NCBI RefSeq assembly: GCF_036289405.1
Contig: NZ_JAYFFI010000001.1
Span: 124,001-188,000, forward strand
Source: Pseudoramibacter faecis
Lineage (GTDB): Bacteria > Bacillota > Clostridia > Eubacteriales > Eubacteriaceae
Length of the DNA: 64,000 nt
Direction of reading: 5' to 3'
A program made the position numbers and the translations under genes. The notes below the pieces were generated by a model that was given only the letters and a program-made list of their open reading frames with translations, ran no database searches and had not been told where the DNA came from. Shown in pieces: positions 35,469 to 42,793 of the stretch. Within the stretch, counting starts at the first letter, position 1. The number at the start of each line of letters is the position of its first letter.

Positions 35469-35494
35469 GTGGTTGGGATCATGATCCCAACCAC
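35469..35494. terminator. 26-base perfect palindrome downstream of kinase 2
   Basis: Perfect inverted repeat with 13-base arms (GTGGTTGGGATCA), 23 bases after the kinase 2 stop and before the transaldolase-like gene. The T-run on the minus strand is short (ATTTTC), so it may be a partial terminator that tunes downstream expression, or a protein-binding palindrome. Confidence 0.5.
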
Positions 35495-35516
35495 CGCTCA
35501 AAAATAATATAACTGT

Positions 35517-37043
35517 TTAAAACACTCGACTGTCAAGCGCCTCGTATACTTTTGCGAATTTTTCATGTGCCTTGTCGTAGGCTTCAAAATTATCTGTATT
35601 CGGCGTATATTCTTCTTTAATTTTAACGGCTCTTTGCGATGCATCATGAACGTCATTATAGGCGCCGACGCCTACACCCGCATACATTGCCGCACCTAGG
35701 CAGCCGGATTCACTGGCTTCCAAGATTAAAATCGGACAATTAGACATATCTGCCAGCATTTGACTCCATAACGGCGACTTTGCGGCTCCGCCTGTCAGGC
35801 GAATGCTGTTAATGTCAATTCCGGCTGCCTGTTCCGCTTTAACAATGTCCAGCATTTCAAAACTAATGCCTTCCATTACAGATCGGGCGATATCCGCTTT
35901 TGTTGTCCCTAAAGACATCCCGACAAATGTTCCTCTCGCACGATCGTTTAATTTTTCTCCTGCAGCTCCCTGTAAATACGGCAAGAAAGTGATGCCATTG
36001 GCGCCAATCGGAACGCGCTCGATTTGATGGTTGATAACCTCATAGGGGTCCATATTCACGCCCGCCGCGGATCCCACGATTTTTTCAAGATCGCAGAAAG
36101 TATCCCGATACCAGCGATAACTGGATGCCGATGTGTTGGAAAACGCTTCAATCGTATAATTTCCGACGCCATGATTTCCCTTCACAACCAGTTTTCCCTT
36201 CGGGTCCCTGATGTTTTTATCGGAAATCACGAAACAGGATCCAAAGGTTCCCATTACCATCACGGCCGTTCCGTCATCTACCCCTCCGGAGCCGAAGGTG
36301 TTGCAATTCTGGTCATGAGCGCCCATGCAAACCGGTGTTCCCTCCGGCAAACCTGTTAACTTTGAAATTTCGGCGTTAACGCAGGCGACCACTTTTCCTG
36401 GCCCTGCAATAATTTTTGCCCTTTTGCTCAAGGGAATGCCGACAATATCATGAATCTTTTTCGACCACTGATCCGTATTAATGTCCATCATGCCTTCGCG
36501 ACTGGCCGAAGAAAAATCCGTATAATAATCATCTGCGCCTAACTGCTTTAAAAAATAATCCTGATGCGTTGAAAACAGGGCCGTTTTATCCCAGTTTTCC
36601 GGTTCGTTCTGCTTGAGCCAGATCAGCTTCAAAATGCTGAAAACAAATCCGATCGGGTCGCCTGTAATTTGATAATGCTCTTTTCTGGTAATATATTTTG
36701 TGTACCATTCAAGTTCTTTGTCAGCACCTCTCAAATCCTGCCAACCGACAAAGGGCCTGATCAGCTTTTCATCTTGATCCAGCATGCCAATGACAGAACC
36801 CTGCGATGAAAGGCCCACCCCTAAAATATCTTTTGGCTGAATGCCTGACTTCTCAATAGCTGTCTTGCAAGTCGCATACAACGCAGGCGTAATATCCTCC
36901 GGAATTTGTTCCACCCAGCCTTCATGGGGATAATAACAAGGATATTCTCTGTAATCACTGCCAACCAATTTCCCTTCGAGATCAAACACACAGACTTTGC
37001 ATCCGGTCGTTCCGGCGTCCATGCCCACTAAATATTTACCCAT
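35517..37043 (-). CDS. FGGY-family carbohydrate kinase 2
   Basis: 508 residues. N-terminal phosphate motif LVGMDAGTTGCKVCVFD, central GVGLSSQGSVIGM and WQDLRGADKELEW (substrate and catalytic Asp region), and C-terminal SIRLTGGAAKSPLWSQMLAD (adenosine-binding). It belongs to the xylulokinase-like group. It lies 38 bases after DeoC-like copy C and has GAGGAG before the start. It is the second kinase of the island; the substrate cannot be assigned. Confidence 0.9.
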   Translation of the reverse strand: MGKYLVGMDAGTTGCKVCVFDLEGKLVGSDYREYPCYYPHEGWVEQIPEDITPALYATCKTAIEKSGIQPKDILGVGLSSQGSVIGMLDQDEKLIRPFVGWQDLRGADKELEWYTKYITRKEHYQITGDPIGFVFSILKLIWLKQNEPENWDKTALFSTHQDYFLKQLGADDYYTDFSSASREGMMDINTDQWSKKIHDIVGIPLSKRAKIIAGPGKVVACVNAEISKLTGLPEGTPVCMGAHDQNCNTFGSGGVDDGTAVMVMGTFGSCFVISDKNIRDPKGKLVVKGNHGVGNYTIEAFSNTSASSYRWYRDTFCDLEKIVGSAAGVNMDPYEVINHQIERVPIGANGITFLPYLQGAAGEKLNDRARGTFVGMSLGTTKADIARSVMEGISFEMLDIVKAEQAAGIDINSIRLTGGAAKSPLWSQMLADMSNCPILILEASESGCLGAAMYAGVGVGAYNDVHDASQRAVKIKEEYTPNTDNFEAYDKAHEKFAKVYEALDSRVF

Positions 37044-37081
37044 TTTCTCCTCACTTCTTCTTCAATGATTAAATATCCGTT

Positions 37082-37804
37082 TTATTTACCCGCGTAAGCC
37101 GGAATAATCCCGATCTCTCTCAAATCGTCCACCGCGTCCAGGATTGCCGGCGCCGCTCTCGATCCGATCAGTTCCGCTCCGGCTAAAATAAAACAGAAAG
37201 CATTTTGAGGTCTTGGCGCTTTTACGCCGGCCACTTTCACTTTCGTTTTGCTCCCCCTAACCGCATCGGCCATCCGCTTGACTTCCATTATGTCGGGGCC
37301 TTCATACTGTCCCGTCGATGTCTTAACCCAATCGATGCCAGCTTCCGCAACCAACTGACAAGCCGTTGTGATTTCTTCTTTGGTCAAGCAACACGTTTCA
37401 ATAATCATCTTTGTCATGACGCCTTGAGCCGCACGGACATAATCATTGAATTCCGCCTTGATTTTGTCATATTTCCTATCTTTTAAATCCCCGACATTCA
37501 TAACATTATCTAAAACAGTGGCTCCCTTTTTAACAGCTTCTTCCGTTTCAAAGGCCTTCACAGCACTCGACTGCTGGCCAAAAGGGAAACCGATTGCCGC
37601 GCCGACCATGATGTCGGTTCCTTTTAGTTCTTCCGCAACGATGGGTGTCCATTCTGAGGATGAAAAGCAAAAGGCCTTGCAATTATATTCAATCGCTTCT
37701 TTGCAGCCTCTTCTGATTTCTGCTTCTGTCGTTTGTTTTGGCAATACGGAATAATCGAATAGCTTCCCCATATCCCATTTTGTCATTTTAGATAAATCGA
37801 CCAT
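37082..37804 (-). CDS. DeoC-like class I aldolase, copy C
   Basis: About 240 residues from the ATG at 37802-37804 (GAGGG upstream). Schiff-base motif DWVKTSTGQYEGP, second lysine motif VKVAGVKAPRPQNAF, and phosphate site GAELIGSRAAPAILDA. The VK[AY]PRPQNA segment in place of GGIR marks a subfamily shared with copy D and the broken copy. It is adjacent to copy D with 17 bases between; their 3' parts are similar at nucleotide level, so they are a tandem duplication. Confidence 0.86.
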   Translation of the reverse strand: MVDLSKMTKWDMGKLFDYSVLPKQTTEAEIRRGCKEAIEYNCKAFCFSSSEWTPIVAEELKGTDIMVGAAIGFPFGQQSSAVKAFETEEAVKKGATVLDNVMNVGDLKDRKYDKIKAEFNDYVRAAQGVMTKMIIETCCLTKEEITTACQLVAEAGIDWVKTSTGQYEGPDIMEVKRMADAVRGSKTKVKVAGVKAPRPQNAFCFILAGAELIGSRAAPAILDAVDDLREIGIIPAYAGK

Positions 37805-37821
37805 AACGTTCCCTCGCAATT

Positions 37822-38556
37822 TTATTCACTTTCTGACGGTCCTTCATATGCCGGAATCATCCCGATTTTTCTCATGGTGTCCAATGCATCAATAATCTCC
37901 GGCGCCGCTCTCGATCCGATCAGTTCCGCACCCGCTAATAAAAAGGCGTATGCATTTTGCGGCCGCGGATATTTGACGCCGGAAACTTTTACCTTTGTTT
38001 TGCTATCTTTTAGTGTGTCAACCATGACGAGAACCTGTTCCATTGTCATGCCGTTATATTGACCTGATGATGACTTCGCCCAATCAATGTCTGCTTCGGC
38101 AATCAGTTTACACGCCGTTGCGATTTCTTCATCGGTCAACATCTCTGCTTCAATAATCATTTTTGTCATGACTGGGCCAGACGCTTTTTTAAAGTCTTTA
38201 AACTCCTGAAGCACTTGGTCATACTTTTTATCTTTCAGTGCCCCCACGTTCATACAGCAATCCAATACGGTAGCGCCCACGCGAACAGCTTCTTCTGCTT
38301 CAAAACACTTAACGGCGCTTGTTTGCTGCCCGAAAGGAAAACCCACCGCTGCGCCAACGAGCAAATTGGTCCCCCTTAGCTCTTCCGCAACAACTTTAGT
38401 CCAATATGAAGAAGAGAAACAAAAGGCCTTGCAATTATATTCGATCGCTTTTTTACACTCTTTCCGAATAACATCTTCCGTTGTATCTTTAGGCAGAATT
38501 GCATAGTCAAAGTGTTTCCCTAAATCATGTTTTGTCATATGTTTCCAATCGATCAT
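37822..38556 (-). CDS. DeoC-like class I aldolase, copy D
   Basis: 244 residues with DWAKSSSGQYNG (Schiff-base Lys, with an unusual SSSG in place of TSTG), VKVSGVKYPRPQNAY and GAELIGSRAAPEIIDA. It is the first gene after the consensus promoter at about 38.6 kb, with AAGGGG upstream of the ATG, and it leads the block copy D, copy C, kinase 2. Confidence 0.86.
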   Translation of the reverse strand: MIDWKHMTKHDLGKHFDYAILPKDTTEDVIRKECKKAIEYNCKAFCFSSSYWTKVVAEELRGTNLLVGAAVGFPFGQQTSAVKCFEAEEAVRVGATVLDCCMNVGALKDKKYDQVLQEFKDFKKASGPVMTKMIIEAEMLTDEEIATACKLIAEADIDWAKSSSGQYNGMTMEQVLVMVDTLKDSKTKVKVSGVKYPRPQNAYAFLLAGAELIGSRAAPEIIDALDTMRKIGMIPAYEGPSESE

Positions 38557-38580
38557 AATTTTTCCCCTTTTTATATTGCT

Positions 38581-38592
38581 CTGTCATGACAG
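38581..38592. promoter_or_regulatory. 12-base palindrome in the copy D leader
   Basis: CTGTCATGACAG is a perfect palindrome between the predicted transcription start and the copy D start codon. It is a candidate second operator. Confidence 0.4.
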
Positions 38593-38605
38593 TTTGATTA
38601 TCTCT

Positions 38606-38633
38606 ATTATACCATCATGTATATACATGTCAA
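38606..38633 (-). promoter_or_regulatory. Consensus promoter with operator palindrome upstream of DeoC copy D
   Basis: Minus-strand perfect TTGACA (38628-38633), 16-base spacer, extended TGG-TATAAT (38606-38611). The 14-base perfect palindrome CATGTATATACATG (38616-38629) fills the spacer. The form resembles operators of GntR/HutC regulators (family knowledge), so this is the probable main control point of the island. Confidence 0.75.
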
Positions 38634-38656
38634 TATAATAATTAAACTATTTCATT

Positions 38657-39322
38657 TTATTTGATCGCTCTTTTTATCTCGGTTATATCGTCTATTAAAT
38701 ATAACGGCGTGAGATTTTGTAACACGTTCTTTTCGCCATATCCATAAGTCACCATGCAGACATCAATCCCCGCATTTTTTCCTGTCAAGTAATCCGTCTT
38801 CGTATCACCGACAAGAATCGCCTCCGTTTTGTTGCATCCATAAAAATCTAATATTTTTAAAATGCAGTCCGGGTCGGGCTTGGGCTTGTCCACATCATCC
38901 GCAGTCACGATCACATCGAAATATTTCATCAAATCGAATTTTCGAAAAATTTTTTCTGTCGCACTTCGGATTTTAAATGTCGCAACCGCCAGATGCTTAT
39001 TTTGTTGTTTATAACCGTCTAGAATATCGACGACGCCAGGATAAACCTTTGATGTGTCTGCACAATGCGCCGTGTAATATTCTGAAAAAAGAGGTAATAA
39101 CTCAAAATCGATCAGCTCTGACTTATCTGCCCCCAAAGCTCTAAGCAGAATATTTCTGGCACCGCCGCCTATACAGCCTCTGATGAATTCATACGGCTTT
39201 TCTTCAAACTGATATTTTTTTATAATATATTGAACCGTCTTTACCAAATCCGGACAGGTATCAACGAGTGTACCGTCCAGATCAAAAATAATGTAAGGAT
39301 ATTGTTGATGTGATTCTTTCAT
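38657..39322 (-). CDS. HAD-family phosphatase (phosphoglycolate phosphatase-like)
   Basis: About 221 residues from the ATG at 39320-39322 (AGAGGA upstream). HAD motif I FDLDGTLVDT, a helical cap, motif II/III region VATFKIRSATEKIF, and motif IV VGDTKTDYLTGKNAG. It starts 13 bases after the aldolase-PHP gene stop and is co-transcribed with it. It is the size of Gph-like phosphatases; the phosphorylated substrate is unknown. Confidence 0.88.
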   Translation of the reverse strand: MKESHQQYPYIIFDLDGTLVDTCPDLVKTVQYIIKKYQFEEKPYEFIRGCIGGGARNILLRALGADKSELIDFELLPLFSEYYTAHCADTSKVYPGVVDILDGYKQQNKHLAVATFKIRSATEKIFRKFDLMKYFDVIVTADDVDKPKPDPDCILKILDFYGCNKTEAILVGDTKTDYLTGKNAGIDVCMVTYGYGEKNVLQNLTPLYLIDDITEIKRAIK

Positions 39323-39335
39323 TTTGATCCTCTTC

Positions 39336-41111
39336 TTAAAGTTTTGATAACAGCTCATTATTTGAAAAATATTCATAGGTAATGCCGCATTCGCCAATAT
39401 CGCGAACTTTTTGGTCCGTTCTTTTATAATCGGCATGATAATCCGAACCGCCAGAGATAATTTTCACACGATTTGAATAATCCCTTTTGACCTTTTGGAT
39501 GATTTCCTCTTTTGTCAGCTCTCCGCCATACGTTGTTTTATCATAGGTATACGATGCTTCAATGCCGTCCAAGCCTTCTGCGATCAGCGAATCGGTAAAG
39601 TCGTCCCGACTCATTTTTCTATCATCCACTCTGACGACGTCATCAATCAAATAAGGGTGCGCAAGAATCGCGATGCCGCCGACCTCATGAATCAATCGAA
39701 TGATTTCGACTGCTGACGGCTTTTTCCGTTTGATGCTGTATTCCGGGTTATTTCTGCAAAGCAGTTTTGCCTCAATCCAGGTATCCGTATAGCCCTTTTC
39801 CGCCATCAAATTAAAAATAATCTTTTTCTGAACATCTTCCGGCTTCCTGGGTATACCGCCATAATTCAGCACTTCGTCCCAAGCGACGGGCATTCCCTTC
39901 TCAGTCAGCAGTTCCGTCAACTGATAATAAGAATCGATTTTACTTTGGACAATTTTTCGGTTCATGTCTAAAATTTTTTGATGACGGAAATCACAGCCTA
40001 ACGCAACAATATGAACATCATCGACGAGCGTTTCACAGGAAAATTCAATTCCGGGAATAAATTGAATCCCTTTTGTTTTTGCATAAGCAACCGGATCTAC
40101 CATAATGCCATCGACTTCAATCTTTTGAGGCGGAATCACATCATGATCTGTCAATGCCAAAACTTTCACCCCTCGTTTGGCCGCATTGTCTATTAATTCC
40201 CGAGGTGTGTCGCCACCGTCGGAACGTATAGAATGGGTGTGCAAATCCACCGCGTAAGGCGCGCGATCCATTTGACTGAATAATCTGATATGCTTTCTCG
40301 CCACCTCTTTCACACCATCTCCGACAAACGCATCTAGCTTGAGCGGATCATTTTCCTGCGGATTTTCATCCATGTATTTCCGCATCCCCTGACAATATGC
40401 GATTTTAATCGCGGTTGATATGTTTACTTTGGCCGCCCCGGATTCAATCATCCGGTCGAACATCTCCGCTGATAGTCCCGTTCCCCCGTGTAAAACAAGG
40501 GGAACCGGCGAAAACGCATTGATATCCTGCATCAGCTTATAATTTAAATTAATTTCACCTTTGTAAACACCATGAGCGGTTCCGACAGCGGGAGCCAATG
40601 CATCAACCCCTGTCTCCGTCATGAATTTTTTACAATCTTTTGGATTTGCAAATGCACCGCCGTCCTTTTTCACGACGATATCATCTTCAACACCGACGAT
40701 CGCTCCGAGTTCCCCTTCCACCGTTGCGTTACGCTTGTGCGCGTAATCCGCAATAATTTTTGTGTTCGCAATATTTTCTTCCAGGGATAATTGCGAACCA
40801 TCATACATGACTGATGACCATCCGGCATCGATGCATTTTTTCGTATATTCAATATCCCGAGAATGATCCAAGTGAATGGCCACATTAATTTTTGCATTTT
40901 GAGCAAGCGGCTTTAAAATATCCATTAATTCTTTTGCGCCAAATACTTTGACCGTTTTGACTGAAGTCTGCAAAATAACATCCTGTTTTAAATCCTCAGC
41001 TGTTTCAACAACTGCTTTTGCAGTCAATTCATTTACGATATTAAATGCGCCAACCGCGTAATGATTTTTTTTCGCCTTTTCAAGCATTGTTTTCATATTA
41101 ACGTATGTCAT
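39336..41111 (-). CDS. Class II fructose-bisphosphate-type aldolase fused to PHP phosphoesterase
   Basis: 591 residues in two parts. Residues 1 to about 284 are a complete class II aldolase of the GatY/KbaY/FbaA type: catalytic Asp82 and zinc His83 in HLDHS, Glu in VEGELGAI (about 132-134), His180 in VGTAHGVYKG, His208 in VLHGGTGL. Residues about 287-591 are a PHP domain like that of TrpH/YciV nucleases and phosphatases: DLHTHSIRSDGG (His291, His293), TDHD (322-324), PGIEFS, ILAHPYL and SGGSDYHAD. The frame is open through the junction with no internal start signal. It is the first gene of the island's upstream unit, with AAAGGAG before the ATG. The fusion suggests that an aldol product or phosphate is handled by the second domain. 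Confidence 0.88.
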   Translation of the reverse strand: MTYVNMKTMLEKAKKNHYAVGAFNIVNELTAKAVVETAEDLKQDVILQTSVKTVKVFGAKELMDILKPLAQNAKINVAIHLDHSRDIEYTKKCIDAGWSSVMYDGSQLSLEENIANTKIIADYAHKRNATVEGELGAIVGVEDDIVVKKDGGAFANPKDCKKFMTETGVDALAPAVGTAHGVYKGEINLNYKLMQDINAFSPVPLVLHGGTGLSAEMFDRMIESGAAKVNISTAIKIAYCQGMRKYMDENPQENDPLKLDAFVGDGVKEVARKHIRLFSQMDRAPYAVDLHTHSIRSDGGDTPRELIDNAAKRGVKVLALTDHDVIPPQKIEVDGIMVDPVAYAKTKGIQFIPGIEFSCETLVDDVHIVALGCDFRHQKILDMNRKIVQSKIDSYYQLTELLTEKGMPVAWDEVLNYGGIPRKPEDVQKKIIFNLMAEKGYTDTWIEAKLLCRNNPEYSIKRKKPSAVEIIRLIHEVGGIAILAHPYLIDDVVRVDDRKMSRDDFTDSLIAEGLDGIEASYTYDKTTYGGELTKEEIIQKVKRDYSNRVKIISGGSDYHADYKRTDQKVRDIGECGITYEYFSNNELLSKL

Positions 41112-41146
41112 TTTTGACTCCTTTCATTAAAAACAAACTTCCTGTT

Positions 41147-41175
41147 ATCTATATACTAGTATAGACAAGTAACCA
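41147..41175 (-). promoter_or_regulatory. Probable promoter/operator upstream of the aldolase-PHP gene
   Basis: The perfect palindrome TATACTAGTATA (41152-41163) overlaps a -10-like TATACT on the minus strand. The -35 is weak. ACTTGTCTATACTAG has the look of a GntR/HutC operator half plus half, similar in style to the site at 38616. The rest of 41176-41294 holds no gene. Confidence 0.5.
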
Positions 41176-41294
41176 TGAAAATAAAGGTCATTTTTTGTTG
41201 ACGAACTAGACTTTTTTGCATCCTTTACATTTTTTATTCACTATTTTTGATGCCATATAAATAACGATTATTGATAACGTAAAATTGCGCGCAC

Positions 41295-41317
41295 AAAAAA
41301 GGCCCCCGAAGGAGCCT
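41295..41317 (-). terminator. Terminator of the glycerol-dehydrogenase-like gene
   Basis: Minus-strand AGGCTCC-TTCG-GGGGCCT (one G.U pair) followed by six T, about 30 bases after the stop at 41349. Confidence 0.9.
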
Positions 41318-41348
41318 CCTGATCTTATAGGTGATGAACAGCCGGACA

Positions 41349-42449
41349 TTAATCCTCTTTCAGATAATAGGTGCCCAGCGCATCGGCTGCGATAATGGCC
41401 GCCGCCAGGCTTTCCGGTGTCACTTCAAAGGGCATGTTCCCCATTGTGTCCTCCGGCGCGCAGGCCAGCTTGGCCACTTCCATGATTTTTTTTTCGTTCA
41501 CTTCCTTCACGCCAAGCCCTTCGAGATTGACCGGCAGCCCCAGCGTCGTGCAGAAGTCGAGCACTTCATCCAATTCGTCTTCCGAACGGTTTTCCAACAC
41601 GAGCTGCACCAACGTCCCAAAGGCCACCTTTTCCCCGTGGTACATTTCGTGGGTTTCCGGCAGGGCGGTAAAGCCGTTGTGGATGGCATGAGCCGCCGCC
41701 AGACCGCCGCTTTCAAAGCCGACACCGCTCAGGAAGGTATTCGCTTCGATCACGTTTTCCACCGCGGCGGTGCACACGTGATTTTCAATCGCGAGCTTGG
41801 CTTTGAGCCCGTCCGCCATCAGGATGTCAAAGCAGAGCCGCGCCAGATTGATGGCCGAATTAGTCACGTGGCCGCCGCTCATCACAGTGGACTGGCTGTC
41901 ACAGGTCGCCTGGGCTTCAAAATAAGTCGCCAGCGCATCCCCCATCCCGGCGACAAAAAGACGGACCGGCGCCTGTTTGATGATATCCGTGTCCATGATG
42001 ACCATTTCCGGATTCTTCGGCAGGACCAAATACGCTTCGAAGACGCTGTCTTCCGTATAAACCACGGACAGGGCCGAGCAGGGCGCATCCGTCGAGGCGA
42101 TGGACGGCGCCACGATCACCGGCAGTTTCTCATAATGCGCAACGGCTTTCGCGGTGTCGCAAACTTTCCCGCCGCCGATCCCGACAACCACATCCAGGCC
42201 TTCATCCTGAACCACTTTGCGCAGACGATCGATTTCGGCGTTGCAGCATTCTCCGCCGAAAGGTTCGGACACATATTTTAAGCCGGCCGCTTCAAACCCG
42301 GCCTTTAGATTATCGTTTTGTGTGCGCATCATGGTGCCGGACAATACCGCCAATGCCCCTTTGCCGAAAGTCGCGACGTAAGCCGGCAGCTTTTGCAGCT
42401 CCCCGGCGCCCTGGATGTATTTCCCCGGCGCCTGAATCATTTTTTCCAT
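41349..42449 (-). CDS. gldA: Glycerol dehydrogenase-like iron/zinc alcohol dehydrogenase
   Basis: 366 residues from the ATG at 42447-42449 (GGAGGAG upstream; the frame runs 27 codons further without support). The family start is APGKYIQGAGELQKL. The NAD-binding motif is VVGIGGGKVCDTAKA, then ASTDAPCSALSVVY, and metal ligands lie around AAAHAIHNGFTALPETH and HGEKVAFG. These are GldA hallmarks. It has its own promoter and terminator and the backbone base composition, so it lies outside the island although it may serve related polyol metabolism. Confidence 0.9.
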   Translation of the reverse strand: MEKMIQAPGKYIQGAGELQKLPAYVATFGKGALAVLSGTMMRTQNDNLKAGFEAAGLKYVSEPFGGECCNAEIDRLRKVVQDEGLDVVVGIGGGKVCDTAKAVAHYEKLPVIVAPSIASTDAPCSALSVVYTEDSVFEAYLVLPKNPEMVIMDTDIIKQAPVRLFVAGMGDALATYFEAQATCDSQSTVMSGGHVTNSAINLARLCFDILMADGLKAKLAIENHVCTAAVENVIEANTFLSGVGFESGGLAAAHAIHNGFTALPETHEMYHGEKVAFGTLVQLVLENRSEDELDEVLDFCTTLGLPVNLEGLGVKEVNEKKIMEVAKLACAPEDTMGNMPFEVTPESLAAAIIAADALGTYYLKED

Positions 42450-42501
42450 GGTTTCTCTCCTCCCAAAACAATACACGTGCTGCCAATCATATATCGACAT
42501 T

Positions 42502-42530
42502 ATTTTAACAAGTCTTTTTTCGTTTTGCAA
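42502..42530 (-). promoter_or_regulatory. Promoter of the gldA-like gene
   Basis: Minus-strand TTGCAA (42525-42530), 17 bases, extended TGT-TAAAAT (42502-42507). Confidence 0.6.
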
Positions 42531-42620
42531 ATGTTTTCTGTCTTTTTATCATTATTTCCACATCGACCATTGAACTGCTGCAATCCTGCTTTTTATGCTC
42601 CTGTTTTCAAAATCGGACAC

Positions 42621-42648
42621 AAAAAAATCCAGGATGTTTCCCTGGATT
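42621..42648 (-). terminator. Terminator after tRNA-Arg
   Basis: Stem AATCCAGG/CCTGGATT with a 7-base loop and seven T on the minus strand, 15 bases after the CCA end of the tRNA. Confidence 0.9.
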
Positions 42649-42662
42649 AAGTGATCCTAAAA

Positions 42663-42739
42663 TGGTGCGCTCGAGCCGATTCGAACGGCCGGCACATGGC
42701 TTCGGAGACCATTGCTCTATCCAACTGAGCTACGAGCGC
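42663..42739 (-). tRNA. tRNA-Arg (anticodon CCG)
   Basis: 77-base cloverleaf on the minus strand. Acceptor GCGCTCG/CGAGCGC, D arm GCTC/GAGC with AGTTGGATA loop, anticodon stem ATGGT/GCCAT around loop CTCCGAA (anticodon CCG), T arm GGCCG-TTCGAAT-CGGCT with one G.U pair, discriminator A and an encoded CCA end. It reads the rare codon CGG. Confidence 0.95.
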
Positions 42740-42755
42740 AAATTTTACGCTCATT

Positions 42756-42784
42756 ATTATAATATACGCCCCGGGCAAATGCAA
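42756..42784 (-). promoter_or_regulatory. tRNA-Arg promoter
   Basis: Minus-strand TTGCAT (42779-42784), 17 bases, perfect TATAAT (42756-42761), ending about 16 bases before the tRNA 5' end. Confidence 0.75.
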
Positions 42785-42793
42785 GCGCGATTT

